Below, in pieces: positions 1 to 9,900 of a stretch of 64,000 bases of DNA. The translations under genes and the position numbers were made by a program. Within the stretch, counting starts at the first letter, position 1; the number at the start of each line of letters is the position of its first letter. The notes below the pieces were generated by a model. That model saw nothing but the letters and a program-made list of their open reading frames with translations, did not search any database and was not told the origin of the DNA. Origin of the DNA: Trichuris trichiura (taxonomy: Eukaryota > Nematoda > Enoplea > Trichinellida > Trichuridae); contig JBAJFE010000062.1 of NCBI GenBank assembly GCA_037903355.1, positions 620,001 through 684,000 of the forward strand. Reading direction: 5' to 3'.

Positions 1-542
1 GTAAAAAAGAGCGTTTTAAGTTTTCGTTAAAGACAAGCACAGTATTCTTCGAAAAGTAGTTTGTTTAGTTACCGGCGCAGTTTTTGCCGCCCAGTTCTTT
101 TGATACATCAATTTCGGCTGGACGAAATTCTGAACATAACAATACGGTTCTCAAAACGCTGTTACGCCGTCAGCTAGAAGGTTACGCGTTTTCGCAGTAT
201 TTGTGAATAAAAATGAATAGGAGTTTTATTATTTTATCTTCTTCGGCAGGTAAGTAAACCACTTATCAGCAAACGAACTGCGTAAGGCATTTTTAAAAAA
301 GCAACATTTATGTTAATTCCCAATATATACTGCATCATTCAAACTTTAAATTAGCAAGTTTAATGCTTCTCACGCTTTCAACAGAGTGAAGTTTAAAGTA
401 CAGTAAGCAATGAACCTGCATGATCGTAACTTTTGTAGAAGTGGTGCTCTAAACGGCTCGTTTGTTTGCTATACTTTTCATTCGAAAACGAGGTTCTTTG
501 TAAACTGGGACTGTTACTGACTACGTTTTCGACATTCGTGCA
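1..542. other. 5' flank, no gene recognised
   Basis: This is AT-rich DNA upstream of the RING-finger gene. I see no convincing open frame and no obvious TATA box close to the gene. It may hold the promoter and untranslated leader of that gene. Confidence 0.3.
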
Positions 543-1811
543 ATGCTGTTTGTATGCGTTTTCTGCCGAAATTCTTGCGCTAAAGAAGAACTCTCGCTTC
601 TACGATGCGGACACGGATTTCACCGCAGTTGCCGAACCAGACGCAAGTTAACTTGTCCGAAGTGTCCCCGCAAATTCCATTATAAGTCAGTGGTAGAAAA
701 GGTATTCCTGGAAATGGATAAATCGGATGAGGAGAACAAGGTAACGCTGTATACTGGAAGAGTTGTTTGAAATGCCTGAACTTCTTGTTAATCGTTTGCA
801 CTACTCTTTCAGAAGTCAAGTAAATCCGAACAGGCAGACTTGATTGAAAATGTAATCAAAAACAGAGAGCAATATCAGTTAGAAATTGAAGAACGCACGA
901 AAAAGGTGAGGTCTTAGTGCCTGGGTTGCGAATTAGTCAAAGTGGTTTATGTTTTTCAGCTGCATGCAGCTGAGACGAAATATACTCAGGCCAAGGGACT
1001 GTTAAAATCGACAATGGAGACTGTTAAGAGCTTAACAGAATTGGAAAGAGAACAGAGCGTTTTGCAGAGTGAAGTTGCAGATGTGAAGAAGGAAAATTGG
1101 AGACTTCGCCGGTTAGTTTAACGCACAGAGTTCCCGCGACTCCGTCAGCTCATTGCTGCTTGATCACTAGGCTACTTCGGCTGAGCGATGATGACTTTAT
1201 TAAGGATCCTTGTGGTGCGATTGAGAACAAGAAAAATTTATTATGCAGCTTGAGTATCTTGTCAAAGTAATGCTTCACGTTACTGTTCGCCTTACGTAGT
1301 TAGAAGTCATTTTGCGTTAGGGAATATGTGAAGTTGAAAAAAAAGCGAGCAGACATCGTCAAGGAAAGGCTTATCTGCAGGAGGAGAATTGCCTTAGCGA
1401 AGCTGGAATTGTCGTCCCACCGTGACAGCGTGAAGAAAGCAGCAAGTGGTAACCTTGAACAGCCTAGCAGAAGGTTTACTTTTCTTCTTGCGGTAGGCCC
1501 GCCGTATCCGCGGTTTACTGGTAACAGGGAAGTCATAGGTTTAGCGAAATTCTTTCCCAAAATAAAAAGTAACCTGTATATAATCTGTCTACTTCATCCT
1601 ATGTACTTCAACCTGTCCAGCTTTGATTATTGCACGTAAACTATGCATGCGCTGTGTGAGTTTCAATGCTTGTTACACAAGTTGCGTAGGGAATAATAAC
1701 GGCAAAAAATACGAACGTAGAAGTCCTGAGCTGAAGTCACTGCTTTCATCTCAACAAATTACTTTGAGCCAAATCCGCGGGTGCGTCGGGCCTACTGTAC
1801 TTGCTCAGTGA
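543..1811 (+). CDS. TRAIP-like RING-H2 / coiled-coil E3 ubiquitin ligase
   Basis: Five exons join in phase: 543-740, 813-905, 960-1111, 1171-1266 and 1321-1473, with GT/AG introns of 54-72 bp. A sixth exon, 1682-1811, is possible and would supply the stop. Exon 1 is a RING-H2 finger close to the N-terminus: C5, C8, C22, H24, H27, C30, C38, C41. The loop between C30 and C38 is shorter than in vertebrate TRAIP. Exons 2-5 encode a highly charged, Lys/Glu-rich helical region typical of a coiled coil. A RING at the extreme N-terminus followed by a long coiled coil is the layout of TRAIP (TRAF-interacting protein), a nuclear E3 ligase that ubiquitylates the CMG helicase. The start at 543 is chosen because the first zinc ligand follows four residues later. 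The assignment rests on layout and general similarity; another RING/coiled-coil protein is possible. The 3' end is uncertain. Confidence 0.6.
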
Positions 1812-2827
1812 TATCTCACGTATGCTGCCGTATAGCGGGAAATTATTGCTTTCAATTGCATGATGTTGATGCACTTCTCTGGTGCCTGAGCAGAGCTCTT
1901 ACTGTTTTAATAAGAGTTTCTGAATTATAGGAAAACGTATGCGCGCCACAGGTCAGCAGCCGGTATCGGTAGGTGAAAGTACGTTTCAACGGATATGCCG
2001 CACGGTTTCCCAATTTTTTGAATGATTAAACTCCGTATCGGCTTAATGCATCATTTTACTTTGGTGACATTGTTGCCAATAAATAAATTTTTATTCATTG
2101 TTCTTGCATGCAATTTTGACAAGAAAATGCCTGCAACTTCCAGGTGGAAAGTAGAAGCGTCTCTTAGCATAACTTTTACTCATATTTTTAAATTATAGTC
2201 TAATTAAAGTCTATAGAACCTTTCAGTTGGATGGGCGCGCACACCTCGGCGTGCTAAATGGAAGAGATAGGGGGCTTGCCTATTACCTCCGTCCACTAAC
2301 CGTGGATTCAGTTTCTATTGTTATCATTTGCTTTATTCATAGGAAGCTTAGGCCGTAGCCTGTAGCTTAAACCGTAGCCCTAATCTCAGCCTAAGTCTGA
2401 ACTTATCAGGCAAAGAATGACAGGTCATACTGACGCAGCAGACAGTGGCAGTGGAGGGCACATAGCATAACCTACCAATGTTCTAATTTTCTGCAGCTTT
2501 TTGAAGTGAATATAAGGCATTTAATGTTGAGCAGATAAGCTTTCATAGCTGTATACGCGTAATACATAGGCTGTATACCACATACGCAGAGGTATTCATG
2601 TAATTTACTACATTCACTCAGTATGCTTTGTCTATAATCATGGCTTTTATGGTGTATGTGTAGTATATAAGTTGTATGTACTTGCATACGAGAAATCTTT
2701 GCATCGTACATGGCTTCTATGTGGTACACATTGCTTATAACTGGGATAGCTTTGGCACAGATGTAGCATCTATGTTGGACGTACTTGCGTAGAGGGAGTA
2801 TTTAGTATATATATATATATATATATA
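1812..2827. other. Intergenic DNA ending in a TA microsatellite
   Basis: I see no gene. From about 2480 to 2800 there are loosely repeated words containing TATGTGGTAC/TATGTTGGAC-like segments. The stretch ends in a run of TA dinucleotides (about 2806-2827) that abuts the transposon. A few GCCTAA-like units occur near 2345-2395. Confidence 0.4.
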
Positions 2828-5174
2828 CAGTAGAACCTCCGTAAGTTGACCACCCAAGGGACCGGAGAAAACTGGTTAACATAGGAGGTGGTCAATATAT
2901 TGGAACTGTGGGTATAACTGGCTCGGCTGAACAGATTAGCATCTGTATGCGTTTTATTCTATTGCAGAGCATCAATTGGAGGTCCATTAAGCGGTGAGAT
3001 GCATAAAAATAACACTGTAAAATCATGCATAAGCTTTTTAGGGGCTACACTGCTTGCTGAAAAAGGTATCAATTCTAGTCTGGTGCTTCTTCTTACTGCA
3101 AACATAAGCACCAAGGGCGGTCTCTGCGATAGCTACCGCGCTCAACATCTTTGGACATTTTTCAGCAGCAAAACACTTCAGCTGCGCTAACACGCGCCCG
3201 ACGTCCTCTTCCTTCAGCTTCTGTACCATTTCCGTCTCATTTTCACTTTCCTCCTCTACGTCGTCTTCTGGGCTCAGTCCCGCTTCGGCTAGTATAGACT
3301 GAAAGATTGTGCTTGTGGGTCGGGTTCGGTAGAAGTGGCCAATTCATCATCCATTGAAACGAAATCTTCGAAGTTTACTCCTTCAATCTCTACTTCGGAA
3401 GTGGGACTATCAGGCCGGAGCTCGACATGATCCTCTTCGTCTCTGACGAATCCAGCTCTCCTGAAGCATTTCCGTATTGCCTCCGGTTGAACCTTATTCC
3501 AGGAAAAATTGATCCAAAGTACAGCGTCCACAGCATTAATGGACGCAGCAATCGTAGTCGCTCCCGCAAATGAGCTGGTGTGTTCTGCTATGCCAACGAT
3601 CCACCGCAGAAGCTGGGTCCGGTATTTCGCCTTAAACTTCTTAATTACTCCTTGATCTAAAGGCTGCGTCTTTGAGGTAGTGTTTGGGGGCAGGAATTTT
3701 AACGTGACATTTGTGAGGTCTTTCACGTGGGGATGGCTCGGGCAGTTGTCTACTACCAATAAGATGGAATGTTTCATTCGCTTCATCTGTCCGTCGACAC
3801 TTCTTACCCACTGTTCGAATATGGCGGCTGTCATCCAGGCGGATTTATTTGATCTCCAAGTGGCAGGGAGGTCATCAGGCTTCAAGTTCTTAAAAGCTCG
3901 GGGTTTCGTTGACTTACCAATGACCAATGGCTTCAGCTTCTCCCCAGTTGCGCTAGCGCAAAGAAGCACAGTGAAGCGTTCTTTGGAGAGCTTCCCGCTT
4001 TTGCGTTTATCGCCTTTTAGTACAAGACTTCTATCAGGCATAGCTTTGAAGAACAAGCCGCATTCATCAGCATTGAATATGTCTTCTTCCTTAAAGCCAC
4101 TGGCGAAGTGACGAAATTTCAAGATGAAGTCTTCCAAGACCTCGACGGGAACTTCGCTAGATTCGCCGCTTAAGATTTTCTGAGAAATCTGATAACGGAG
4201 CTTGAACTTTGCCAGCCAACCGTTTGATGCTTGGAAACCTGTGAAACCGAATTCCACGGCGAATTTTCTAGCAATTTCCTGGATCATTGGGCAAGAGATG
4301 CGTGCATTAGCTGCTCTCATTTGCTTAAACCAATGTAACGCTGCTTCATTGACTTGGTCCAGGGAGGTTCTCCTTTTTCTTCGCTGCGCGTCTGCGCTTT
4401 CTTTCTCATATCTTTCCAAGTACTCACGTTTACGTCTCTGGATGTTGCCAACGGTAGTCTTGCTCACATGAAACCGTTCTGCTGTCTTCCTTTGACTGTT
4501 AGTTTCGAGAAAGCGGATAAGATCCACTTTTTCCTTCAGTGCCAACTCTCTCGATTCTTTCCGTTTGGCCATAATGCAAACTGCAACCAGCTTGGTAGCT
4601 ACTACTGCGTCTATTACTGCGTAAGTCGGGCTACCTTTACTCGCGAAGACACGGTAAGGAAACCTGCCGCACACCTATAGCAAAGCGAATGAATAGAAGT
4701 GAGCTCGACGCGAACGAGTTCAAGTAGGCTCGATTTGTCATATTTCCCTCAATGGGCGAATGCTGCCAACGCGTAGGTGGGAGCTTATGTACTTGAAGAA
4801 ACGCGCAAGCTGTGCCGGCAAGCATAAAAGAAGCATCGTCAAAGCGACGGAATCGGTTCTGTAATCAGGAATCTCCAATGTAGGATAATGAAAAACTTCG
4901 CTACGTTGAGTAATAGCACATTGAGACAATGATGGTTAACAGCTGCTAGCGACTGACACAGAGCAAACTGAAGTGGCCAATTTACAGAGTGCAAGTTAGC
5001 ATTGCGTCGATATACTACGTCACGGCTAAAGCGGTCAACTTCCCATTTAAGGTGGTGGTCGACGTATAGAGGTTGTCCTTGCGCTTATTAACGTGCTGAC
5101 CAACCAACTGGTCAAAATTCGGTCAACTTAGGGATGTGGTCGACATAGGGAGGTGGTCAACTTCGGAGGTTCTA

Positions 5175-5177
<3 letters not shown>
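2828..5177 (-). mobile_element. pogo/Tigger-type DNA transposon, full length with terminal inverted repeats
   Basis: The element is about 2350 bp and carries terminal inverted repeats beginning CAGTAGAACCTCCG at the left end; the right end is the reverse complement with a one-base gap. It is flanked by TA on both sides, the usual target of Tc1/mariner/pogo elements. Subterminal motifs (GTTGACCACC and variants) repeat several times near both ends and are likely transposase-binding sites. It encodes one transposase on the minus strand. It sits between a TRAIP-like gene and that gene's decayed copy. A 170-bp internal-deletion derivative lies at 61545-61714. Confidence 0.9.
3036..4572 (-). pseudogene. 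Tigger-like transposase (CENP-B HTH + DDE), frameshifted near the C-terminus
   Basis: The open frame from ATG 4572 to a stop at 3289 encodes 427 residues; an upstream ATG at 4674 adds 34 residues that do not look part of the family. In order it has an N-terminal psq/CENP-B-type helix-turn-helix, a second CENP-B HTH (ending GWLAKFKLRY), then a DDE nuclease core with acidic motifs NADECGLF, VVDNCPSH and QPLDQGVI. Directly after the stop, a different frame continues through 3230-3038 with an acidic linker and a final segment containing QTRIDTFF. That looks like the C-terminal PCNA-interacting (PIP-box-like) tail of pogo/Tigger transposases. A one-base shift near 3292-3305 therefore separates the tail from the core. 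The enzyme may be inactive or only recently broken. Confidence 0.8.
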
Positions 5178-5222
<45 letters not shown>

Positions 5223-5395
5223 TCCCTCTATATATATATATATGGTATACGAACAATATGTATTACTTATAAATAGGATATTTGTGATATACAGGCTTTG
5301 CAAGCGCATATGTGATATCTCCGCACGTGAAGTAGAAAGGTTTTTCAAAATGCTTGATTTTCTTGCTAATTGTTTGTGTCCACCCTACGTTTCAG
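5178..5395. repeat. TA microsatellite and spacer
   Basis: There is a long TA run at about 5179-5221, then ACTCCCTC and a second TA run. The word AGGGAGTAT on the left flank of the transposon is the reverse complement of the word here, so the transposon landed inside a TA-rich inverted repeat. No RING exon is found here. Confidence 0.7.
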
Positions 5396-5960
5396 GAATC
5401 GAGTAATTCAGTAGTATTTGACTTTTGCGCTGTTCTCGAAAAGAAAGCCCAGCATCAGTTGAAAATTGGAAAAGAAATCGGAAAGGTGTCATCTTAGTAA
5501 GCGGATCGCCACTTACGGAAGGTATATATGTTTTTCAGCTGCATGTAATTGAGAAAAAAGTCAGAGACGTCCTAGGGATGCCAAAGTCTGCTATAAAAGC
5601 TGTTAAGAGTTTAACGGAGCGGGAAGCTGAAGGGAACGCTTTGACGAGAGACGTAGCTGACGTGAGCAAAGAAAATTTGAAGCTGAAACGGTTAGTTCAA
5701 CACACACGCTTCCCTTAAAGTTTTCAACGCCTTGCTGGATGGTTACTAGGTTGCTTCAACTGTGTGAAGAAAACGAAAGCATGAAGGGCTCCTACAGTAC
5801 GAATGAAGAAGAGAATAATTTATTGCGTACCCTAAATGCATTGGCGAAGTAGCGCAACATGTTTACCGAATGCTTTACGCGCTTAAAGGTCATTTGGCTT
5901 AGTGCGCTGAGCTAAAAAAGAAGCGGGCAAACATGAAGCGTAGTCTTGATTCGCTTCGGC
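5396..5960 (+). pseudogene. Decayed partial copy of the TRAIP-like gene (exons 2-5)
   Basis: Segments 5396-5485, 5539-5690 and 5750-5848 match exons 2, 3 and 4 of the gene at 543-1811 in order, length, phase and sequence; exon 3 shares the shape KSLTEREAEG...VADVSKENLKLKR. The separating introns are about 53-60 bp. The exon 5 equivalent begins near 5903 but meets an in-frame stop almost at once; a one- or two-base shift would restore the Lys-rich frame. It is then replaced by a long palindrome at about 5938. No RING exon lies upstream. The coiled-coil frame is open in three exons, so the duplication is not very old, but a ligase product is very unlikely. Confidence 0.65.
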
Positions 5961-6358
5961 GAAACGGGAATTTTCGTTCTCATTGAGGACATGAATGATT
6001 CAGCTAGTGAAAGGAGAAAAACCTTCATCTGTAGAGGCTTATTTTCTTCCTTTTTATAACTCCTCTTATTCGTGGTTTAGATGTTCTATATATCTTCCTG
6101 TATAATGAAATCCCTTGTATTAGATAAATAACAGAGGACAAACTGCGCGGGCTACGCGGGGACTGTTCTTTATTTAATACAAGCGAATTCATTATACGGG
6201 AAGATATATAGAATATCTTACCACGGATAGGAAGAGTTATGAATAAAAAGGAAAATAAGCCTTTAGAGATGACGTTTTCTCTTCTTTCACAAGCTGAATC
6301 ATTCATGTTCTCAATGAGAACGAAGATTCCCGTCTCGCCGAAGCAAATCAAGACTACG
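5938..6358. repeat. 421-bp near-perfect palindrome
   Basis: The arms run from about 5938 to 6140 and from 6155 to 6358 and are inverted copies, with a short GC-rich centre (GCGCGGGCTACGCGG). Short open frames read inside it are by-products of the symmetry. It interrupts exon 5 of the decayed TRAIP-like copy. It could be a foldback or MITE-like element, or an inverted duplication. Confidence 0.8.
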
Positions 6359-6880
6359 CCGGTGATGCACTATATGTATACCACGCGCAAGAACATAATG
6401 TTACAGCTCTTAAGGCGGCGTTGGTTTTCTTAGGATATCCTACGTTGTTTGCTTAACGTTAATAACCGTTTTTCAACTGTCGAACGTCTCTAGCGTTTGC
6501 AAACCTACCGGAGGCTAATGGGTTGCAAGCGGTTAAGTACAAAAAAGAAAAAACTCAGACTTTTATAGTAACCGTTTCTTTTAAATTGAAGCAGCTGCTC
6601 TGTATGTGAACTTGGAACGAAGAAATAAAGCTTAGAACGTCCGAAGGCGAAATTGGAACCCAGAAGAACATTTGGCCATAGTTTTTGAAAACTAAGGCAA
6701 AATGATAAGCAAACAAATTTTGACTATCTCAGTTTTACTTTGTCTGAACTACCCTTTGGCAGATATACTTAGGATAATCAGAGGTGAGCTATACGCATAC
6801 TGTCCATGGAGACATAGAGCTGTGCATGCGCGTGATTGAATTAAGAGTAGCATTCTGGCTGCCGCTTATCTTCAGATATG
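6359..6880. other. Intergenic spacer
   Basis: I see no gene or repeat here. A likely poly(A) signal for the minus-strand gene starting at 12355 lies just right of it (AATAAA on the minus strand at 6881-6886). Confidence 0.4.
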
Positions 6881-6886
6881 TTTATT
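6881..6886 (-). terminator. Poly(A) signal of cystatin/NUDT9-H paralogue 1
   Basis: The minus strand reads AATAAA about 70 bp after the stop codon at 6953. Confidence 0.5.
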
Positions 6887-6952
6887 GTTAAAATTAAACG
6901 TTCCACTTAGCAATGTCGGGAGTGTTTGCCGCTTCAAACGCTGCGCTTTTTA

Positions 6953-9900
6953 TCACTTGTCGCACGACTCTATGTCACGGTCAATACTAAGCCATCTTCG
7001 CTTGTAGATCAAAGCAGTAGCTCCTGCGAGGGCGAGGATAATTGGTGTTAAAAAGGCAAAGAAAAGTGCACCGCCTGCTAAGGAGATAGTCAAGGCGATG
7101 ATGCTAAGAACTACAAATGCGGCTGACGCAAGTGACAGGTAGAAGACATAGTAGGTCCTTTGCAAGTAACTCTCTGCTGTTATAGCGTCTGTTTCTCTGG
7201 GTTCGAAATGACTATTAATTATGCTTTTCACGCTGGCCAGCCTGGAATCATTATATGACTTCCATTCAAAGTGTAAATGATTTGCACTGGAGTTGAGATT
7301 CAAATTGTAAAGGCAAGACTTGCGAGGGACCATTAGAAAATATATTTTTAGTTTCACCCACGCGTTGTCCGTCTCGTGAGGATGGTAAATTTGTCTATTG
7401 AATAGCTAAAGTGGCAAGCATTAGCGACTACATTAAAGGCATAATGTACCTTGTGTTTTTGTCTCATCTCTTTTCGCAATTGATCAATATCGCATTTCTT
7501 CCCATTAACAGGTAGCAGCAATGAGTAAAAATAGTCTTCTACGTAAGTAACGCTCGAGTTTTGAAGCTTTCTGTCGTTTTTAGGTTTTCGGTAAAACTAT
7601 AACGAAGCATGACAAGAGAAAAAACGATCGGATGTGTAAAGCTTTTCTTTTGCTAACCAGCGGAAATGGTCCGAGCGATGTCCAGGTTTCAGCGCTGCCA
7701 GCGAGCAGAATTTCCCTTCTGTTTCCATTATCTCTGGAAAAGTTTAGCTGTTAACTGAACGCTACCATTGCTCATGCGACGTTTTCAGAGCTATGACTGT
7801 TTGAATAAGGGGCGCACTGTAATAATATCCATCAACAGTTTGTGTTTAACCGATCAAAAACTGAAAAAGTTTCAATTCTGCATGCAGAACCTCAGGGAAC
7901 GTCATGAGCGACGTTCTGCACATAGGCAATGATGGAAAATGGTGAAAATTGAAAAAGAGTAACTAGTGGCTGCAAGTGTAGTTTGCTTTGTGGTTTTAAC
8001 ATCTGAAGCTTGTGATAGAGCGCCTGTTCCTCATAAGCCCAAAGGAAAGCTTCACTTTTTACCTATAAATACATGAAGACATGTAGCCTAAATGGCTGAA
8101 TATGCTTGCACTCGCATTTTTTTGACCTCTTGCTTTGCTGACGGCTAGTTGTAATGTTTATGCGTTCGGAACAGCATCTGAGCTGTATGGCCGGAACAGG
8201 AAATGCCGTGCGCCTAACTCCCTACGCGGAAAGCTTATGAAACCTTTAACGTGAGGTACTACCCTGCCTTCCTGAGGCGACTGTTTCTCTGTGAGCTACC
8301 CGCCTGTCATTTCTCTGAACGTATCCTCATTGCTTCGAGTTTCTACGCGACAGCCATGAGAAACCAGCGTACCTCTGTCGCTCACCAGCAGCTCGACTAC
8401 CTTGATAAGTAAGCAAAGCATTTTGATTTCGCCGAACGCAGGCTACTCTCCGCAGGATACAGTTGGCTTAGGACCCTGCGTGACACCCACCAGGAATAAG
8501 AAGTAACTAGGTTCCGTCACTCTGTCATGCTGGACAGGACAGAGTTTCAAGGGAAAATTCTATATAAAACCATGCTCCCGTGACCAAAAGGGTTTCACCT
8601 TCAAAAAGAAGACATTATGCTTGAATCAGACGCATTCATCACAATACATAGTTGACCGGAAAAAAATGCTCTCAATCCTGTGTGCGAAAAAAGTTAGCGG
8701 CGGAATAGTTTCCTTTCCATCTGTTTTCCTTCAATTGTTAGGTAAGTGGTTGTTTATCTTTAAGAGCTAAGTTTTATTAAAGAGTAATATATGTAAGGCC
8801 ACCATGGTCAGAAGCTGGTTGAGAAGTCAAAAAGATTGTAGAAAGAATAGTACAGTTGCTGCACAGCGTTTAGCAGGGCTTCCTGGTTCTATTGATCGCT
8901 GTTTTGTCACCGATTACGCGACAAACCAAAAGAATTGAGCTGCGACCAACCCAGGGTTAAAAAGTTGGAAATACGAATTAATACAGGCTTCTGCTTCAAT
9001 CAGTTATAGTATCTTGATCAATATATGAACATTTCTAAATTTGTTCTATTATTTTGAATAGCGCTGGTACTGCGAGCTACAACATATAATACATGATGTT
9101 GTATAGCTGAGCTCCTACTTTCAACAAGTATTTCTTTGCAATCACTCTAACCATATAATTAGGTTCTATCGAGTAGGTGGGAAGATATGTACCTGAGAAG
9201 GATAGGAAGTTCCATTAAGTTTTCACCCAAATGCTTCAATACACCTTGTCCAAGAATACCTGCTCTGCCTTGAGGATTCATATGTTCGCTCTGATGTGAT
9301 TGTCCCATCGTCTTCATCAATTCTTGACCTGAATAACCGAAATTAGTGATGGTCGGAATAAACTTGCAGGTACGCGTACGCATCGAAGGGTCAGTTGGAA
9401 CGGGATAATATAGGAGTAATTGCTTCTTCCATTTCTCGATTCCCACTGGTATTAGCAAACGGTAGTACTGAAAAGTACAGAGGTAGTTAAGCATTTAATT
9501 CAAACCTGAAAGAGGCGTACCTTCGTATCCGCATACCTCCATAGCTTGCAAACGTCAATTGTTGCTATGGTCCATTCTTCCTATTGCAAGAACGATTATT
9601 TCCTTGATAGGCAATGTACTGGTCAATTTATAGGCCTACAGTAATGTAAATAATGATAAGTATTGTTATTCACATCAATCTTTCCCGATGATGGCGGGTA
9701 AAGCTTGGACCCGAAAGCTACGGCGATATGCAAACTTGTTGTGCGTTCACTAACGGAATATTTTTCGCAACAGTCCGCACTCAACATGCACTATCCTATA
9801 ACAAGATGTTATATTTTCAAGATGGTTAGTTCACAAAAAATTAAGTTTAGTAACTTTTGACTTGTTGCAAACTGTCCAGTAGTTCGCTGATGCCTGTATT

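Noticed and set aside
2345..2400. Possible second telomere-like tract (GCCTAA-like words)
   Set aside because: The words are spaced irregularly and too degenerate to call.
3680..4680. Plus-strand frames of up to 143 codons
   Set aside because: Antisense shadows of the transposase.
6025..6433. Open frames on both strands within the 421-bp palindrome
   Set aside because: They are mirror images created by the inverted repeat and have no family likeness.
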